This document shows positions 1 through 9,792 of a DNA stretch of 64,000 bases, one piece after another. Numbering within the stretch: the first letter of the stretch is position 1; each line of letters starts with the position of its first letter. Made by a program: the position numbers and the translations under genes. Source of the DNA: Chlorokybus atmophyticus. Its lineage: Eukaryota > Streptophyta > Chlorokybophyceae > Chlorokybales > Chlorokybaceae. The stretch covers positions 1 to 64,000 of the forward strand of contig RHPI01001553.1 of the NCBI GenBank assembly GCA_009103225.1, given 5' to 3'. The notes under the pieces were generated by a model that worked only from the letters and a program-made list of their open reading frames with translations, was not told where the DNA came from and did not search any database.

Positions 1-84
1 CCTAACCCTAACCCTAACCCTAACCCTAACCCTAACCCTAACCCTAACCCTAACCCTAACCCTAACCCTAACCCTAACCCTAAC
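1..84. repeat. Telomere, (CCTAAC)14
   Basis: Fourteen perfect CCTAAC units start at base 1 and stop at base 84, where the sequence changes to non-repetitive DNA. The C-rich strand reads inward, so this is a left chromosome end with TTAGGG-type telomere. The tract is short, as expected of an assembled end rather than the full telomere. Confidence 0.97.
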
Positions 85-1290
85 AACTTAGCTATACAAG
101 GCTAATGCTATGAAGGCTGGGGTCTATGTGCAATGCAAGACCGAGACAGGCAGGGCAGCGGCAGGACGGCAGGCGCAACTACTAGCAGACGCGCAGCGAG
201 AGAAGCAGAGGGAGAGGGAGAGGAGAGGTTAGGCCCGCGACGACGACGACGACAACCATCACGACCGTGCGAACGTGCCGCCAACCAGCCCCCGCGCAGC
301 CTAGGGGTGTCAGTCGTCTATATACCACTGCCGCAACACAACTCACACCGGCAGACGGCTGTTAGCATAGCCGTTGATACGACACAATACATGAACAAAA
401 TAGGGCAGGGCCCCCATAGACGAACATAAAGCAAGATAGCTGCAGACTTCAGTTGACAACTTGCGTGCGCATAGGATACAACCAACACACCGCGAGACAC
501 CTGTGAGCACACTTACAATGGTGACATGCTCGTTTCAAACGGTGTTAATGGTTAGCAATGTGCCGAGATGTTTTGCACATTGTTTTTTTAGTGGGCGACA
601 ATAAGGATTGCTATTACTGATTTCGTGCGGAAGCGCATGCTTGTCACGGCGCTGCCCCTCGACACGCACTTTCCCCTCGCATTTCTTCTCACACCAGCAT
701 TGCCCGATCACACCCATATCGAGCGATCCAGATCTCTAACGGCCGGCGCCCCGCTCCGCTAATCAGGGCGTAGTCCTTGTGTCCACGAGCCGCGTGACAG
801 CCGACTGCCAACGCAGGCCTCCATCAATAGGGACGCAGTCCATGTGGCGGCGGGCCGCGTTTACACTCCCCTTAGGCAACTCCCGCCGCAAGCGTCGGCA
901 GTGAGTTGCAAGTAGACGGACTGGAGCAGAAGCGGCGGTGGCACGTCCCGAAGGCAAACCTGTCGGCTCACCTAGAGTCGATGCCAACCCGAGGTTCCGC
1001 AGGAGGAGCACAGCAACACCAGTAGGGCGGTGATAGTTGTGTATGTGTTGTTAGTGTGCCTGTTGTTCCGGCAGTCAATACTTCCCCCAGGACTTTCCGT
1101 TGCTCGTATGCTCGTAAGTATACATCCCCTTTTGTCTCACGCCTGTGGCCATTGCATCTGCTACATGCACATTGCATCATCCCTTCACTGTTTAATCGTG
1201 ACTGCGCTTGCTTGCATTCGCACGCTCGGTGCTTGTAGTGTGTGACCTCGACTTACTTAGCTATTTATACCCGCGTACACTCATCGCGTG
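85..1290. other. Subtelomeric DNA, no gene recognised
   Basis: No credible coding region. The open frames here are short and rich in Arg or Cys, as expected by chance in GC-rich DNA. A block at about 892-938 resembles 35,059-35,105 (about 85% by eye), so a shared dispersed repeat is likely. A TATA-like CTATTTATAC lies at 1261-1270. Copia-1 inserted directly after base 1295. The DNA just before it may have been joined to the leader of gypsy A that now follows Copia-1. Confidence 0.6.
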
Positions 1291-1295
1291 ACTGC

Positions 1296-1698
1296 TGTTG
1301 AAGATATTCCTACATCCGGTCAGCCTGCCCTGCATACAAGACAGAAGAGAAGGGACCTCGATGGGAGGACCTCGAAGACTCCGGACATGAGAGGTCCTGG
1401 CGCGGACTGCAGAGAAGGGTCCTAGGAGAATCGTCATATCTCCTAGGATACTCAGTCTTATAGGACGTGGCATAGCTTGTTACAAAGCTTATCAAGTTAG
1501 CTACGTGGCACATCTTACAGCGTAGGATTCGGTTCAGTAGATCGGACGCTGTTGCGTGTAGACCAGCAGTGTGTACAAACTGTGTACTGACTGGCGGGTA
1601 TATAACCCCGCGGTTTGTTAGTAATAAATCGGGAAGTGTGTTGCCTTCTCCTGTGTGTCATTGCTTGCCCTCTTCACTTGCATGCTTGCTTCTCAACA
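1296..1698 (+). repeat. Copia-1 5' LTR
   Basis: A 403-bp LTR starting TGTTGA and ending TCAACA, a 6-bp inverted terminus. It contains a TATA box (TATATAA, 1599-1605) and an AATAAA signal (1623-1628) only about 20 bp further on. The same sequence recurs at 5942-6344. Confidence 0.95.
1599..1605 (+). promoter_or_regulatory. TATA box in Copia-1 5' LTR
   Basis: TATATAA within GGGTATATAACCC, about 95 bp upstream of the LTR end. It is the likely start signal for the genomic RNA. The copy in the 3' LTR is at 6245-6251. Confidence 0.6.
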
Positions 1699-1712
1699 GG
1701 TTATGGGCCCAC
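1699..1712 (+). promoter_or_regulatory. Copia-1 primer binding site (tRNA-iMet anticodon region)
   Basis: GGTTATGGGCCCAC directly follows the 5' LTR. It is the exact reverse complement of 14 nt covering the anticodon stem-loop (CAU anticodon) of plant initiator tRNA-Met as I remember that tRNA. It is not complementary to the tRNA 3' end. Drosophila copia is primed by such a 5' half of tRNA-iMet. The same 14 nt follow the LTRs of Copia-2 and Copia-3. Confidence 0.8.
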
Positions 1713-1770
1713 ACTACGCGTGAAAAGTGTGAGAAAGAGAAAGAAAGCGAAGTGAAGAAAAGTGACAAAG

Positions 1771-1965
1771 TGCATTGAATCGAAGTCACTCAAGACTGAA
1801 GAGTGAAGAGAAGACTGAAGTCACTCAAGACTGAAGGCGCTGAAGAGTGAAGTGAAGACCGAAGTCATTCAAGACCGAAGTCATTGAAGTCACTCAAGAG
1901 TGAAGTGTAGATTAAAGTTACTGAAGTTAACAAAGTCACTCAAGTCACAACACGTGAAGATTATC
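1771..1965 (+). repeat. Degenerate purine-rich repeats in Copia-1 leader
   Basis: The untranslated leader holds irregular repeats built from GAAGTCACTCAAGACTGAA-like units, with several variants side by side. The shorter leaders of Copia-2 and Copia-3 (about 127 nt) lack them. They account for most of the extra length of the Copia-1 leader (316 nt). Function unknown; packaging or dimerisation is speculation. Confidence 0.7.
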
Positions 1966-2014
1966 AAAGCAAGTCTCAAGTGCTAACTGCAAGAAGAAAG
2001 CAGGCGCGGCAAAG

Positions 2015-5000
2015 ATGGAGGCAAGCTACGATAAGGGGCTGATCACAAAGCTGGACACAAACAATTACAGCACTTGGTGCGTAGAGATGAAGGCACTACT
2101 GATCCACAAGAAGATGTGGAAGTATGTTGATCCGAAGACATCTGCACCAAGAGCAGGAGAAGAAAGCGTTTGGCTTGAACATTCAGTTGAAGCACACTCA
2201 CTAATGGTGCTTAACTGCAAGCCACATCACTTTCCCATGCTCACAGCATGTGAAGATGGCAGACAAGCTTGGGAGAAGCTTGCAGCCGTATTTCAAGCCA
2301 AGAACAACGCCAGAAAGATACAATTACGCAAGCAGCTAAGCGCGCTTCATAAAGAGACGGCCGAGCCGGTCACAAAGTATGTTGCACGTGCGAGAGAGCT
2401 GTGGGCGGACCTCATCAACGTCGGTCACAAGATGGAAGAGACGGAGGTCGTATTGGCGATTGTTGCAGGACTGCCATTAGAGTACGAAGTTGTCGCTACT
2501 CTGCTCGAGACATCGTCATCGGAGCTAACCCTAGACGATGTGCTACCCAAGTTGCTCACTGTGGAGCAACGCGTCTCAAAGAAGGAAGAGCAAGCGGACT
2601 CTGTGGCCTTCTACACACGAGACAAATACAAGAAATTAAGCAACTATGAAGACAAGAACAAGGCGAAAGGCAGCAACTCAAAGTTCAAGAATCTCACATG
2701 CCACTATTGTGGTATTAAAGGACATATCTCAAAGGATTGTCGTAAGCGCCAACGAGAGCAATCTGAAGCAGGCACCAGTAGCAACGCTCAACGCAAAGAA
2801 AAGGGTGTTGCATTTACTGCCTCAAGGAAGTTTGATACAACTTCATGGGCAATTGACTCAGGCTGTGACCAGCATCTCACACCGCACAAGGAGGTGATGG
2901 AGAACTACAGGAAGATGTCAACCACAAGGAAGGTGGAAGGCTTTAGTGGTCACGAGTTGGAAGCAATAGGAGTTGGTGAAGTGAGGCTTCAATGCAAGAT
3001 TGGTGATGGTGAGAGAGAGGTGGTACTGCGTGAAGTATTGCACGTACCTGGAGCTGCTGCAAGCTTGTTTTCTGTGAGAGTTGCTGAGCGCGTGGGAGCT
3101 GAGATAGTGATCCGGGAGGGACGCTGCTCCGTACGCATGGATGGGGTCGAGTACATGGTCGGCACCCAACGAGGAGGGCTCTACATTGTGGAGCAGACTC
3201 ATGGCAGCAAGGCCATGATTGTGAAGGAGAAGGAGACGGCTGAGCTTTGGCATCGAAGGTTCGGGCATTTGGGCTACAGCAACCTCACACGCCTGGTCGC
3301 TGAAGACATGGTGAAGGGCATTACTGGGAGCAAGGAAGATTTTCAAGCGTCTTCAACTACGCTCTGTGAACCCTGTGTGTTGGCCAAGCAGCATCGCATG
3401 CCGTTCTCATCATCTTCTTCAAGTAGCAAACATCCCTGCGAGCTTGTGCACATGGACGTTTGCGGGCCTATGCGCATTGTGGCGAAAGGAGGGGTAAGGT
3501 ACTTTGCAACATTCCTCGACGACTACAGCAAGCTTTCCATCGTCTTCCCTTTGATTCAAAAGTCAGAAGTCGCTGGAGCTGTGCGTACAGTCATTGCATT
3601 GCTTGAGATTCAATCGGGCAAGAAGATGAAAGCAATGAGAAGTGATCGAGGAGGGGAGTACATCAACGCCCAGCTCAAAGAGTTCTTCGCCAGCAAAGGC
3701 ATACGGCATGAGACAACAGCACCATACACTCCGCAGCAGAATGGAGCAGCTGAACGTCTCAACCGAACGTTGTTGGAGCGTGTTCGAGCCATGCTCAATG
3801 ACACCAAGTTGGAGGACAGTCTGTGGAAAGAGGCCGTTCTCACTGCCAACTACATCCGCAACCGTTCACCGATAAGCTCTGAGCAAAAGACTCCGTGGGA
3901 GCTCTTTTACGGTGAAGCGCCAGATGTGAGTGGCATGCGTGTGTTCGGATGTGTGGCATATGCACTTGTGCCAAGTCAATTGCGACACAAGTTGGAGCCG
4001 GTCAGCAAGAAGGGCATCTTCGTTGGCTACGAACCAGGCTCAAAGGCGTACAAGGTCCTACTGGAGGACACGCGCAAGATTGTGGTGAGCAGAGAAGTCG
4101 TGTTCCACGAAGGCTCATCACAAGTTGAAGCTGAAGAAGGTTTCTACCCTCAAGATGAAGATGACAAAGCACAACCTGAAGAGCTTTCAAGCAGAGAAGA
4201 GGTTGAAGGCGAGGCATCAGTCATCAATAAAGAGCAGGGCTCATCTGTAGCAGGCGAGAAGCAGAAGCAGCAGGAGCAAGCTCGACGCTACCCAGTGAGG
4301 GAAAGACAAGCACCTGACTTCTACAAGGCACACATCGCTAGTGTGCACAATGACGAGAGTGAAGAACCAAGCACCTACGAGGAGGCATTGCGAGCACCAG
4401 ATGCAGAACAATGGCAGCGAGCTATGGATGATGAGATTGCATCACTCCATGCCAACAACACATGGGTGTTGGAGAAGCCCCCGCAAGGTGTGAAGCCCAT
4501 TCCGGTCAAGTGGGTGTTCAAGGTGAAGCGTGATGGTCAAGGCAACATCGAGCGCTACAAGGCAAGGTTGGTGGCAAAGGGATTTTTGCAACAAGAAGGT
4601 GTGGATTTCAATGAAGTGTTTGCACCTGCAAGTAAGCATGCAACCTTCCGCACATTGATCGCCATGGTTGCTGCTGAAGACCTCGAGTGTCACCACCTTG
4701 ATGTGAAGACTGCTTTCCTTTACGGAGAGCTGGAGGAAGAGATCTACACCAAGCAACCACCAGGCTACGCAGAAGGGGAGCCAGGCATGGCTTGCAAGTT
4801 GATCAAGGCTTTGTATGGGCTGCGACAAGCACCACGTGTGTGGCACATTCGCCTCACGAAAGAGTTGGAGAAACTCGGCTACAAAGCATCCTCAGCGGAT
4901 CCGGGGCTCTTCATCCATGAAGAGAAGAAGGTTTACTTGCTCGTGTATGTGGACGACATCATCGTCACGGCCAAGCAAGTTGAAGACCTGAAGCAAACGA

Positions 5001-5896
5001 AGCACGGATTGCAGCAAGCATTCGCAGTACGCGACCTTGGAGAGGTCAAGTTATTTCTTGGCATGGTGATAGAGCGTGACAGAGCAGCACGCACAATCAA
5101 GATCAGCCAAGAGCAGATGGTGAAGCAACTTGTCACCAAGTTCGGACTCAACGAAGCAAAGACCAAGTCTACTCCATTGGCACTCGGCACCAACCTCGTC
5201 AAAGCGAAAGATGAGGAAGTACTCGACAAGGCTCAGTATCCCTATGGTGAGCTTGTTGGGAGTATGCTCTACCTAGCAGTGTGCACAAGACCCGACATCG
5301 CACATGCAGTTGGAGTGCTTGCGCGCTACATGTCTGCACCAAGCATGGAGCACTGGCGTGCAGCGAAGGGAGTATTGCGCTACGTGGCTGGAAGCGCAAG
5401 TGTTGGCATCAAGTTTGGTTGCGGAAGCACAGAGATGGAGGGCTATTGCGACGCAGACTTTGCAGGTGACCTCGATAGCAGGAGGTCCACCACGGCGTAC
5501 GTCTTCAAGTTGAATGGAGGCGTGGTGAGCTGGAACAGTAGGCTGCAACCTACAACAGCAGCATCTACTTCGGAAGCGGAGTACATGGCAGCATCGGCTG
5601 CAGTGAAGGAGGCGTTATGGCTTCGCAAGCTGATGGCAGATCTGGAGCACCCGATGGCGTGTATCACGATCAACTGCGACAACCAAGGCGCCATCAAGTT
5701 GCTGAAGCACCCCATTGCCTCGACAAGGACAAAGCACATTGATGTCATGCATCACTTTGTGCGAGACAGAGTCACACGCAAGGAGGTTGAGTTCCAATAT
5801 TGCAATACGGAAGACATGCTCGCGGACTTCATGACGAAGCCACTGTCACCGCTGAAGTTCAAGGCATGTTGCAAGGGACTCGGCATATGTGCTTAG
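2015..5896 (+). CDS. Copia-1 gag-pol polyprotein, intact
   Basis: One ORF of 1293 aa encodes the full Ty1/copia polyprotein without frameshift. In order: a copia-type Gag N-terminus; a CCHC zinc knuckle (CHYCGIKGHISKDC, residues 229-242); an aspartic protease with DSG at 281-283; a GAG-pre-integrase HHCC segment (LWHRRFGHL about 410; CEPC downstream); an integrase core with D481, D544 and E580 (exact D-x35-E spacing); RT with YVDD at 978-981; and RNase H with DADFAGD and a SEAEY motif near the C-terminus. The ATG opens MEASYDKG, matching the MEATYDKG start in the other two copia elements. It makes the virus-like particle and the enzymes for reverse transcription and integration. No internal stop codons, which also supports the standard genetic code. 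Confidence 0.96.
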   Translation: MEASYDKGLITKLDTNNYSTWCVEMKALLIHKKMWKYVDPKTSAPRAGEESVWLEHSVEAHSLMVLNCKPHHFPMLTACEDGRQAWEKLAAVFQAKNNARKIQLRKQLSALHKETAEPVTKYVARARELWADLINVGHKMEETEVVLAIVAGLPLEYEVVATLLETSSSELTLDDVLPKLLTVEQRVSKKEEQADSVAFYTRDKYKKLSNYEDKNKAKGSNSKFKNLTCHYCGIKGHISKDCRKRQREQSEAGTSSNAQRKEKGVAFTASRKFDTTSWAIDSGCDQHLTPHKEVMENYRKMSTTRKVEGFSGHELEAIGVGEVRLQCKIGDGEREVVLREVLHVPGAAASLFSVRVAERVGAEIVIREGRCSVRMDGVEYMVGTQRGGLYIVEQTHGSKAMIVKEKETAELWHRRFGHLGYSNLTRLVAEDMVKGITGSKEDFQASSTTLCEPCVLAKQHRMPFSSSSSSSKHPCELVHMDVCGPMRIVAKGGVRYFATFLDDYSKLSIVFPLIQKSEVAGAVRTVIALLEIQSGKKMKAMRSDRGGEYINAQLKEFFASKGIRHETTAPYTPQQNGAAERLNRTLLERVRAMLNDTKLEDSLWKEAVLTANYIRNRSPISSEQKTPWELFYGEAPDVSGMRVFGCVAYALVPSQLRHKLEPVSKKGIFVGYEPGSKAYKVLLEDTRKIVVSREVVFHEGSSQVEAEEGFYPQDEDDKAQPEELSSREEVEGEASVINKEQGSSVAGEKQKQQEQARRYPVRERQAPDFYKAHIASVHNDESEEPSTYEEALRAPDAEQWQRAMDDEIASLHANNTWVLEKPPQGVKPIPVKWVFKVKRDGQGNIERYKARLVAKGFLQQEGVDFNEVFAPASKHATFRTLIAMVAAEDLECHHLDVKTAFLYGELEEEIYTKQPPGYAEGEPGMACKLIKALYGLRQAPRVWHIRLTKELEKLGYKASSADPGLFIHEEKKVYLLVYVDDIIVTAKQVEDLKQTKHGLQQAFAVRDLGEVKLFLGMVIERDRAARTIKISQEQMVKQLVTKFGLNEAKTKSTPLALGTNLVKAKDEEVLDKAQYPYGELVGSMLYLAVCTRPDIAHAVGVLARYMSAPSMEHWRAAKGVLRYVAGSASVGIKFGCGSTEMEGYCDADFAGDLDSRRSTTAYVFKLNGGVVSWNSRLQPTTAASTSEAEYMAASAAVKEALWLRKLMADLEHPMACITINCDNQGAIKLLKHPIASTRTKHIDVMHHFVRDRVTRKEVEFQYCNTEDMLADFMTKPLSPLKFKACCKGLGICA

Positions 5897-5941
5897 GTGA
5901 AAGAAGACCAAGCGTTGGAGGCCAAGCTGCCCGCGTGGGAG

Positions 5942-6344
5942 TGTTGAAGATATTCCTACATCCGGTCAGCCTGCCCTGCATACAAGACAGAAGAGAAGGG
6001 ACCTCGATGGGAGGACCTCGAAGACTCCGGACATGAGAGGTCCTGGCGCGGACTGCAGAGAAGGGTCCTAGGAGAATCGTCATATCTCCTAGGATACTCA
6101 GTCTTATAGGACGTGGCATAGCTTGTTACAAAGCTTATCAAGTTAGCTACGTGGCACATCTTACAGCGTAGGATTCGGTTCAGTAGATCGGACGCTGTTG
6201 CGTGTAGACCAGCAGTGTGTACAAACTGTGTACTGACTGGCGGGTATATAACCCCGCGGTTTGTTAGTAATAAATCGGGAAGTGTGTTGCCTTCTCCTGT
6301 GTGTCATTGCTTGCCCTCTTCACTTGCATGCTTGCTTCTCAACA
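5942..6344 (+). repeat. Copia-1 3' LTR
   Basis: 403 bp, apparently identical to the LTR at 1296-1698. It is preceded by GCGTGGGAG, a short purine tract that also precedes the 3' LTR of Copia-2 and probably acts as the polypurine tract. The target duplication ACTGC follows at 6345-6349. Confidence 0.95.
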
Positions 6345-6432
6345 ACTGCTGTGTGCATTCTCCAAGCGTCCTTGTGTAGGAGCTTGTTAACTTGCAACTC
6401 ACTCCACAGCATCGAGTCATCGCTTTCGTTGT

Positions 6433-8334
6433 GTGTACTCGTATTTGCCTTGCTTGCGCTCTTTGCGTGCGGTGTGCATGCCTCACAGGAGTCAGGGACT
6501 CAGCTGGGGAGCACGCAGAGCAAGGTCATTCAGAGGCTTGAGGCGGGTTGAGTCGGCCACATCATTGGCAAACGTCACCCCGGATTCTTCCTCTCCCTCA
6601 GCTGGCGGAGTGGGCATCGACAACCCACTCACGGCTGCAACATACTGTCTTCCTTCCTTTGTGGACCTCAGCTTCGACAGCGAAGAAGACATGGCTGCCA
6701 CCGACGGCAACCGCAATCATGGAGGAAGCAGCAGCGGCAACAGGAAGCTCGTCTTTACCGGCTCGGCAAACTCCATTTCTCTTAGGGAATGGATCAACCG
6801 CTTCAACTCCATTGTACTCGCTGTCAAGATCCGAGCCAACAACAGCTGGAACGACCACCAAAAGTTCCGTCTCGCTGCTGACTACTTGGATGACGTCGCC
6901 GCGGCCGTGTGGCACGAAGTCGCCACCGCCCACGACCTTCTTGAAGATGAGAGACTTCTCCGTTCCAGCTCTGGTCCCGGTCCGGTCAAATTAGCTGCGG
7001 AGAGGTTGGGCGCTCCGCGCGCACAACCTGTGGCGCCCAGAGTCGCATCAAGGACTCTACGGGAAACCACCCCGGCTCAAACCGAGGTAACCGACACCAG
7101 GAGCAGCACATCCGGGGTCACCACCACCGTCACCCAGCCCTTTGTGGCACCCACAATGCTGGATGGCGAAACCCCTGTGGACTACGCCAACAGGTGCCAA
7201 GCAGCCTGTGCGGCCTACGCCCTCGCGTTGACGACCGCGGTCAACAACACCTCCCCTCCAGCAGCACGTCCACTACCTGTTGCTGAGATCAGGACTGAGG
7301 CAGTGACTCCACTGTCTCCTTGGGAGGATCTCATCACGCGGCTAAATCACCGCTTCCCTGCCTACACTGCTGAAAAGGCTCAAGAGCTTATTCGGCTTAG
7401 GCGAAAGCACCGAGAGACCCCTGTCCAGTTCTACGAGCGCGTCGTCAGGCTGGTCGACGAGACCACCTTGGGCGGCATGCCTCTTGTCAATGTCCAGCAT
7501 GTGGCTATCGTGTACGTGGAGAATCTCGAAGAAAACCTCCGTAAGCACGTGAAGACTGACCTGGCCGGCACCCCCGGCTACTCTCTGTGGCAGGCATACA
7601 CGAGCGCCGTACACTGGCATGAGGAGATGGTGCAGGAGTTGGCGGCATTGGAGATTAGCGGCCTCGCACGTCGAAGCAGTGGCATCACTCCCGCTTCAAC
7701 CTCTGCACCGCCCAAACACACACGTGCGGCACATGCCGCCGTGCACATGGATGACAACTCCCACTTGACTTGTCACAGGTGCGGCAAGAAGGGACACTTC
7801 CTCAAAAAGTGCCCAATCCAACGTGCTGACGCTCACTGCGATCATTGCGGCATGGACGGGCATCTGGAGGTCGTCTGCTACACCCTCCACCCAGAACTCA
7901 GGGAAGCCCTGAGAACAAACTCCACTAGTGGCGGTGCCAACACCAGCCACCACAAGACCAGCTCCAACATCAAGTGGAGCAAGGGGAAAGAAAAGGCTGG
8001 TCCAGCCAGCAACAGCAAGCAGAAGGGCAAGGTCGCCAAGGTAGCCTCCGCCATCAAAGGCGCACCCGACCTTCAGGGCGAGAAGGACGCGCTTCTGGCG
8101 CAGATCGAGGACCTCCGCAGCCGTCGAGACGAGCTGAAAGATCTCCTCAACTGCAAGAACCTAGCAGCTTGCTCCGTGCCGTCGCGTAGGTTCTTGGGAA
8201 CCACCACCCGCTCGGGTCGCAGGACCACCCCTGAGTGTGACCGGTCGAGATCCCCTCCCGCACAGCGCCAGCGTGTGGAGTCCCTAAGGCACCACCAGTG
8301 GTTGACCCCGTGGCACCCGCACCGCCCTCACTAG
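6433..8334 (+). pseudogene. Gypsy A gag, N-terminal part with two zinc knuckles
   Basis: An open frame of 633 codons. The first 86 codons look like leader translated by chance; the ATG at 6691 (MAATDGNRNHGG) is a better start. A retrotransposon gag region follows (WEDLITRLNHRFPAYTAEKA, then the LIRLRRKHRETPVQFYERVV segment), then two CCHC knuckles, CHRCGKKGHFLKKC (7771-7812) and CDHCGMDGHLEVVC (7837-7878). Gypsy B has the same tandem knuckles, with about the same spacing. Gag forms the particle and binds the element RNA. The frame is lost near 8283, where coding shifts by one base, so the product is broken. Confidence 0.85.
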
Positions 8335-9792
8335 CAGACTTACTTCAGCCTGGCATGGCTGGCAACGCTCAACGCTAGGGACTCATGCAGGAACGATGGC
8401 AAGCGCTTGTCCGAGCCCACAGGCTGCCCTCAAGTCGTTTGCAACAACAACCACGGGAGTTGCCACAGGAGGACGGACACCTGGCCAGCCGCACCCTCGC
8501 GTTCGCCACCGAGTTGGCGCGGATCTACTTCAGGACCCCTCTGGAACCCAGCGAGGATGCGGCACGGCCAGCTTGGATCACCGAACACCTCACGCTTCTC
8601 ATTCAAAAGGTGGTGCTCGCACCAGCGAACCCAGCCGACACAACCAGGGAGCAGGCCTTGCACAACAGCCTGCAATAGCTGCCCAACCACCTGCCACCCT
8701 TCACCCTGGCTAGCGCCCTTTTTTGGATGCTAAGCTTGGCCGACAACACTGAAGCTGGACAGCGGACAAGGGATGAGATGAACTGGTCGCGGCGACTTGC
8801 CCAACATCGTTTGGCTTTGGCCCGCCTGGCCACCAGGTGGCCACGCACCTCTCCTTTCCTTCAACCTCTGCGACCACCCCACCTCAGCACCAGACACCTC
8901 CCTCTCACCCGGGAGGAGCGCGACACGCAACAACGGTGGGAAGCAGCCGTAAACCGTTACGAGGACTTGCGCGCAGCCCTGCTGCTGGAGCATCGCCGGG
9001 TTGCAAGGGGGGAACCAGCCCCTACGACAGCAACACGGGAGCAGGAGTTTTAAGCCCGGCTGCAGCATGAACTCCAGGAGGCCACCCATGGCCTCCTGTG
9101 GCCACGCGTATGGCCATCCCCTGAGAACGTGGAGCGCTGGGCACTTCACACACTCGAGGCCACCCAGCGTGACCCATTCTTAGCAGATGACCTGGACCCC
9201 GTCCTGCCCGCGGACGACCTGGCAGGGCTTGACTACCTGGTCACCGACAGGGTACAGGAGATGGCGCAGCGAGTTCACCTCGTCCCCGACGATGCACAAC
9301 TCACTGCACCCCTGCAGCGACGGCTCCGAGCTTTCACAAGCGCCGAGGATTGTGTCATCCGAGATGTGCTTGAAGGTTTCTACGTTCGGCAAGATAGGAA
9401 CCACGAACCCCGGGGGCGCCTCCATGATTTAGCGCAACGATGGCTCATCACCCTGGCCAACCGCGGTACAGTGGCCTGCGACCTCATGGATGGTCAACCA
9501 TTCGCTCTTCAACCACGCATGGACTTTACAACCCCACTGCTGGAAGAGGACCCTCAGCCCAGCACACAAGCACGTGCAGCTGCACACCACCCGGACGCGC
9601 TGCTTCCACCATCGCCGCCCCGGCCTACGCCAGTGGCCGCCACTCTCCCTCTACCTGAGGACGCCACCTTGCTTCAACAGGTAGTCGGCGACATGCCCAC
9701 CAACGCCGCCGAGCTCGGTGCATACGTTCGGCAGATGTACCACCTCGAATCCTTGTGGCGTGCAGTCCACAACGGTGAAGTGCCACCGCTGC
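8283..9792 (+). pseudogene. Gypsy A extended gag region, broken, up to the LINE insertion
   Basis: From about 8283 a second frame continues with Ala-, Pro- and Arg-rich helical sequence (for example ERWQALVRAHRLPSSR, TREERDTQQRWEAAVNRYE). It is interrupted by in-frame stops near 8374, 8676 and 9051. It resumes as a 290-codon frame from 9129 that crosses the LINE boundary at 9792. Gypsy B has a similar long linker between the knuckles and protease. No enzyme motif seen. The function of this extension is unknown. Confidence 0.7.

Larger units (their letters stand above)
1296..6344 (+). mobile_element. Copia-1, complete Ty1/copia LTR retrotransposon
   Basis: A complete element of 5049 bp. Two 403-bp LTRs, TGTTGAAG...CTCAACA, flank one long gag-pol ORF. 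The 5-bp target duplication ACTGC lies at 1291-1295 and 6345-6349. The order protease, integrase, RT, RNase H defines Ty1/copia. The two LTRs show no difference that I can find by eye, so insertion was recent. The element sits in or beside the leader of gypsy A, since gypsy A gag starts about 350 bp after it. It is probably competent to transpose, which is inference from the intact ORF and LTRs. Confidence 0.95.

Noticed and set aside
133-429. 98-codon Arg-rich frame next to the telomere
   Set aside because: Low complexity, no family, typical chance frame in GC-rich DNA.
2918-5797. Antisense and alternate-frame ORFs within Copia-1 (and the same in Copia-2 and Copia-3)
   Set aside because: They are shadows of the gag-pol frame; the same shadows recur in each copia copy because the sense frame is conserved.
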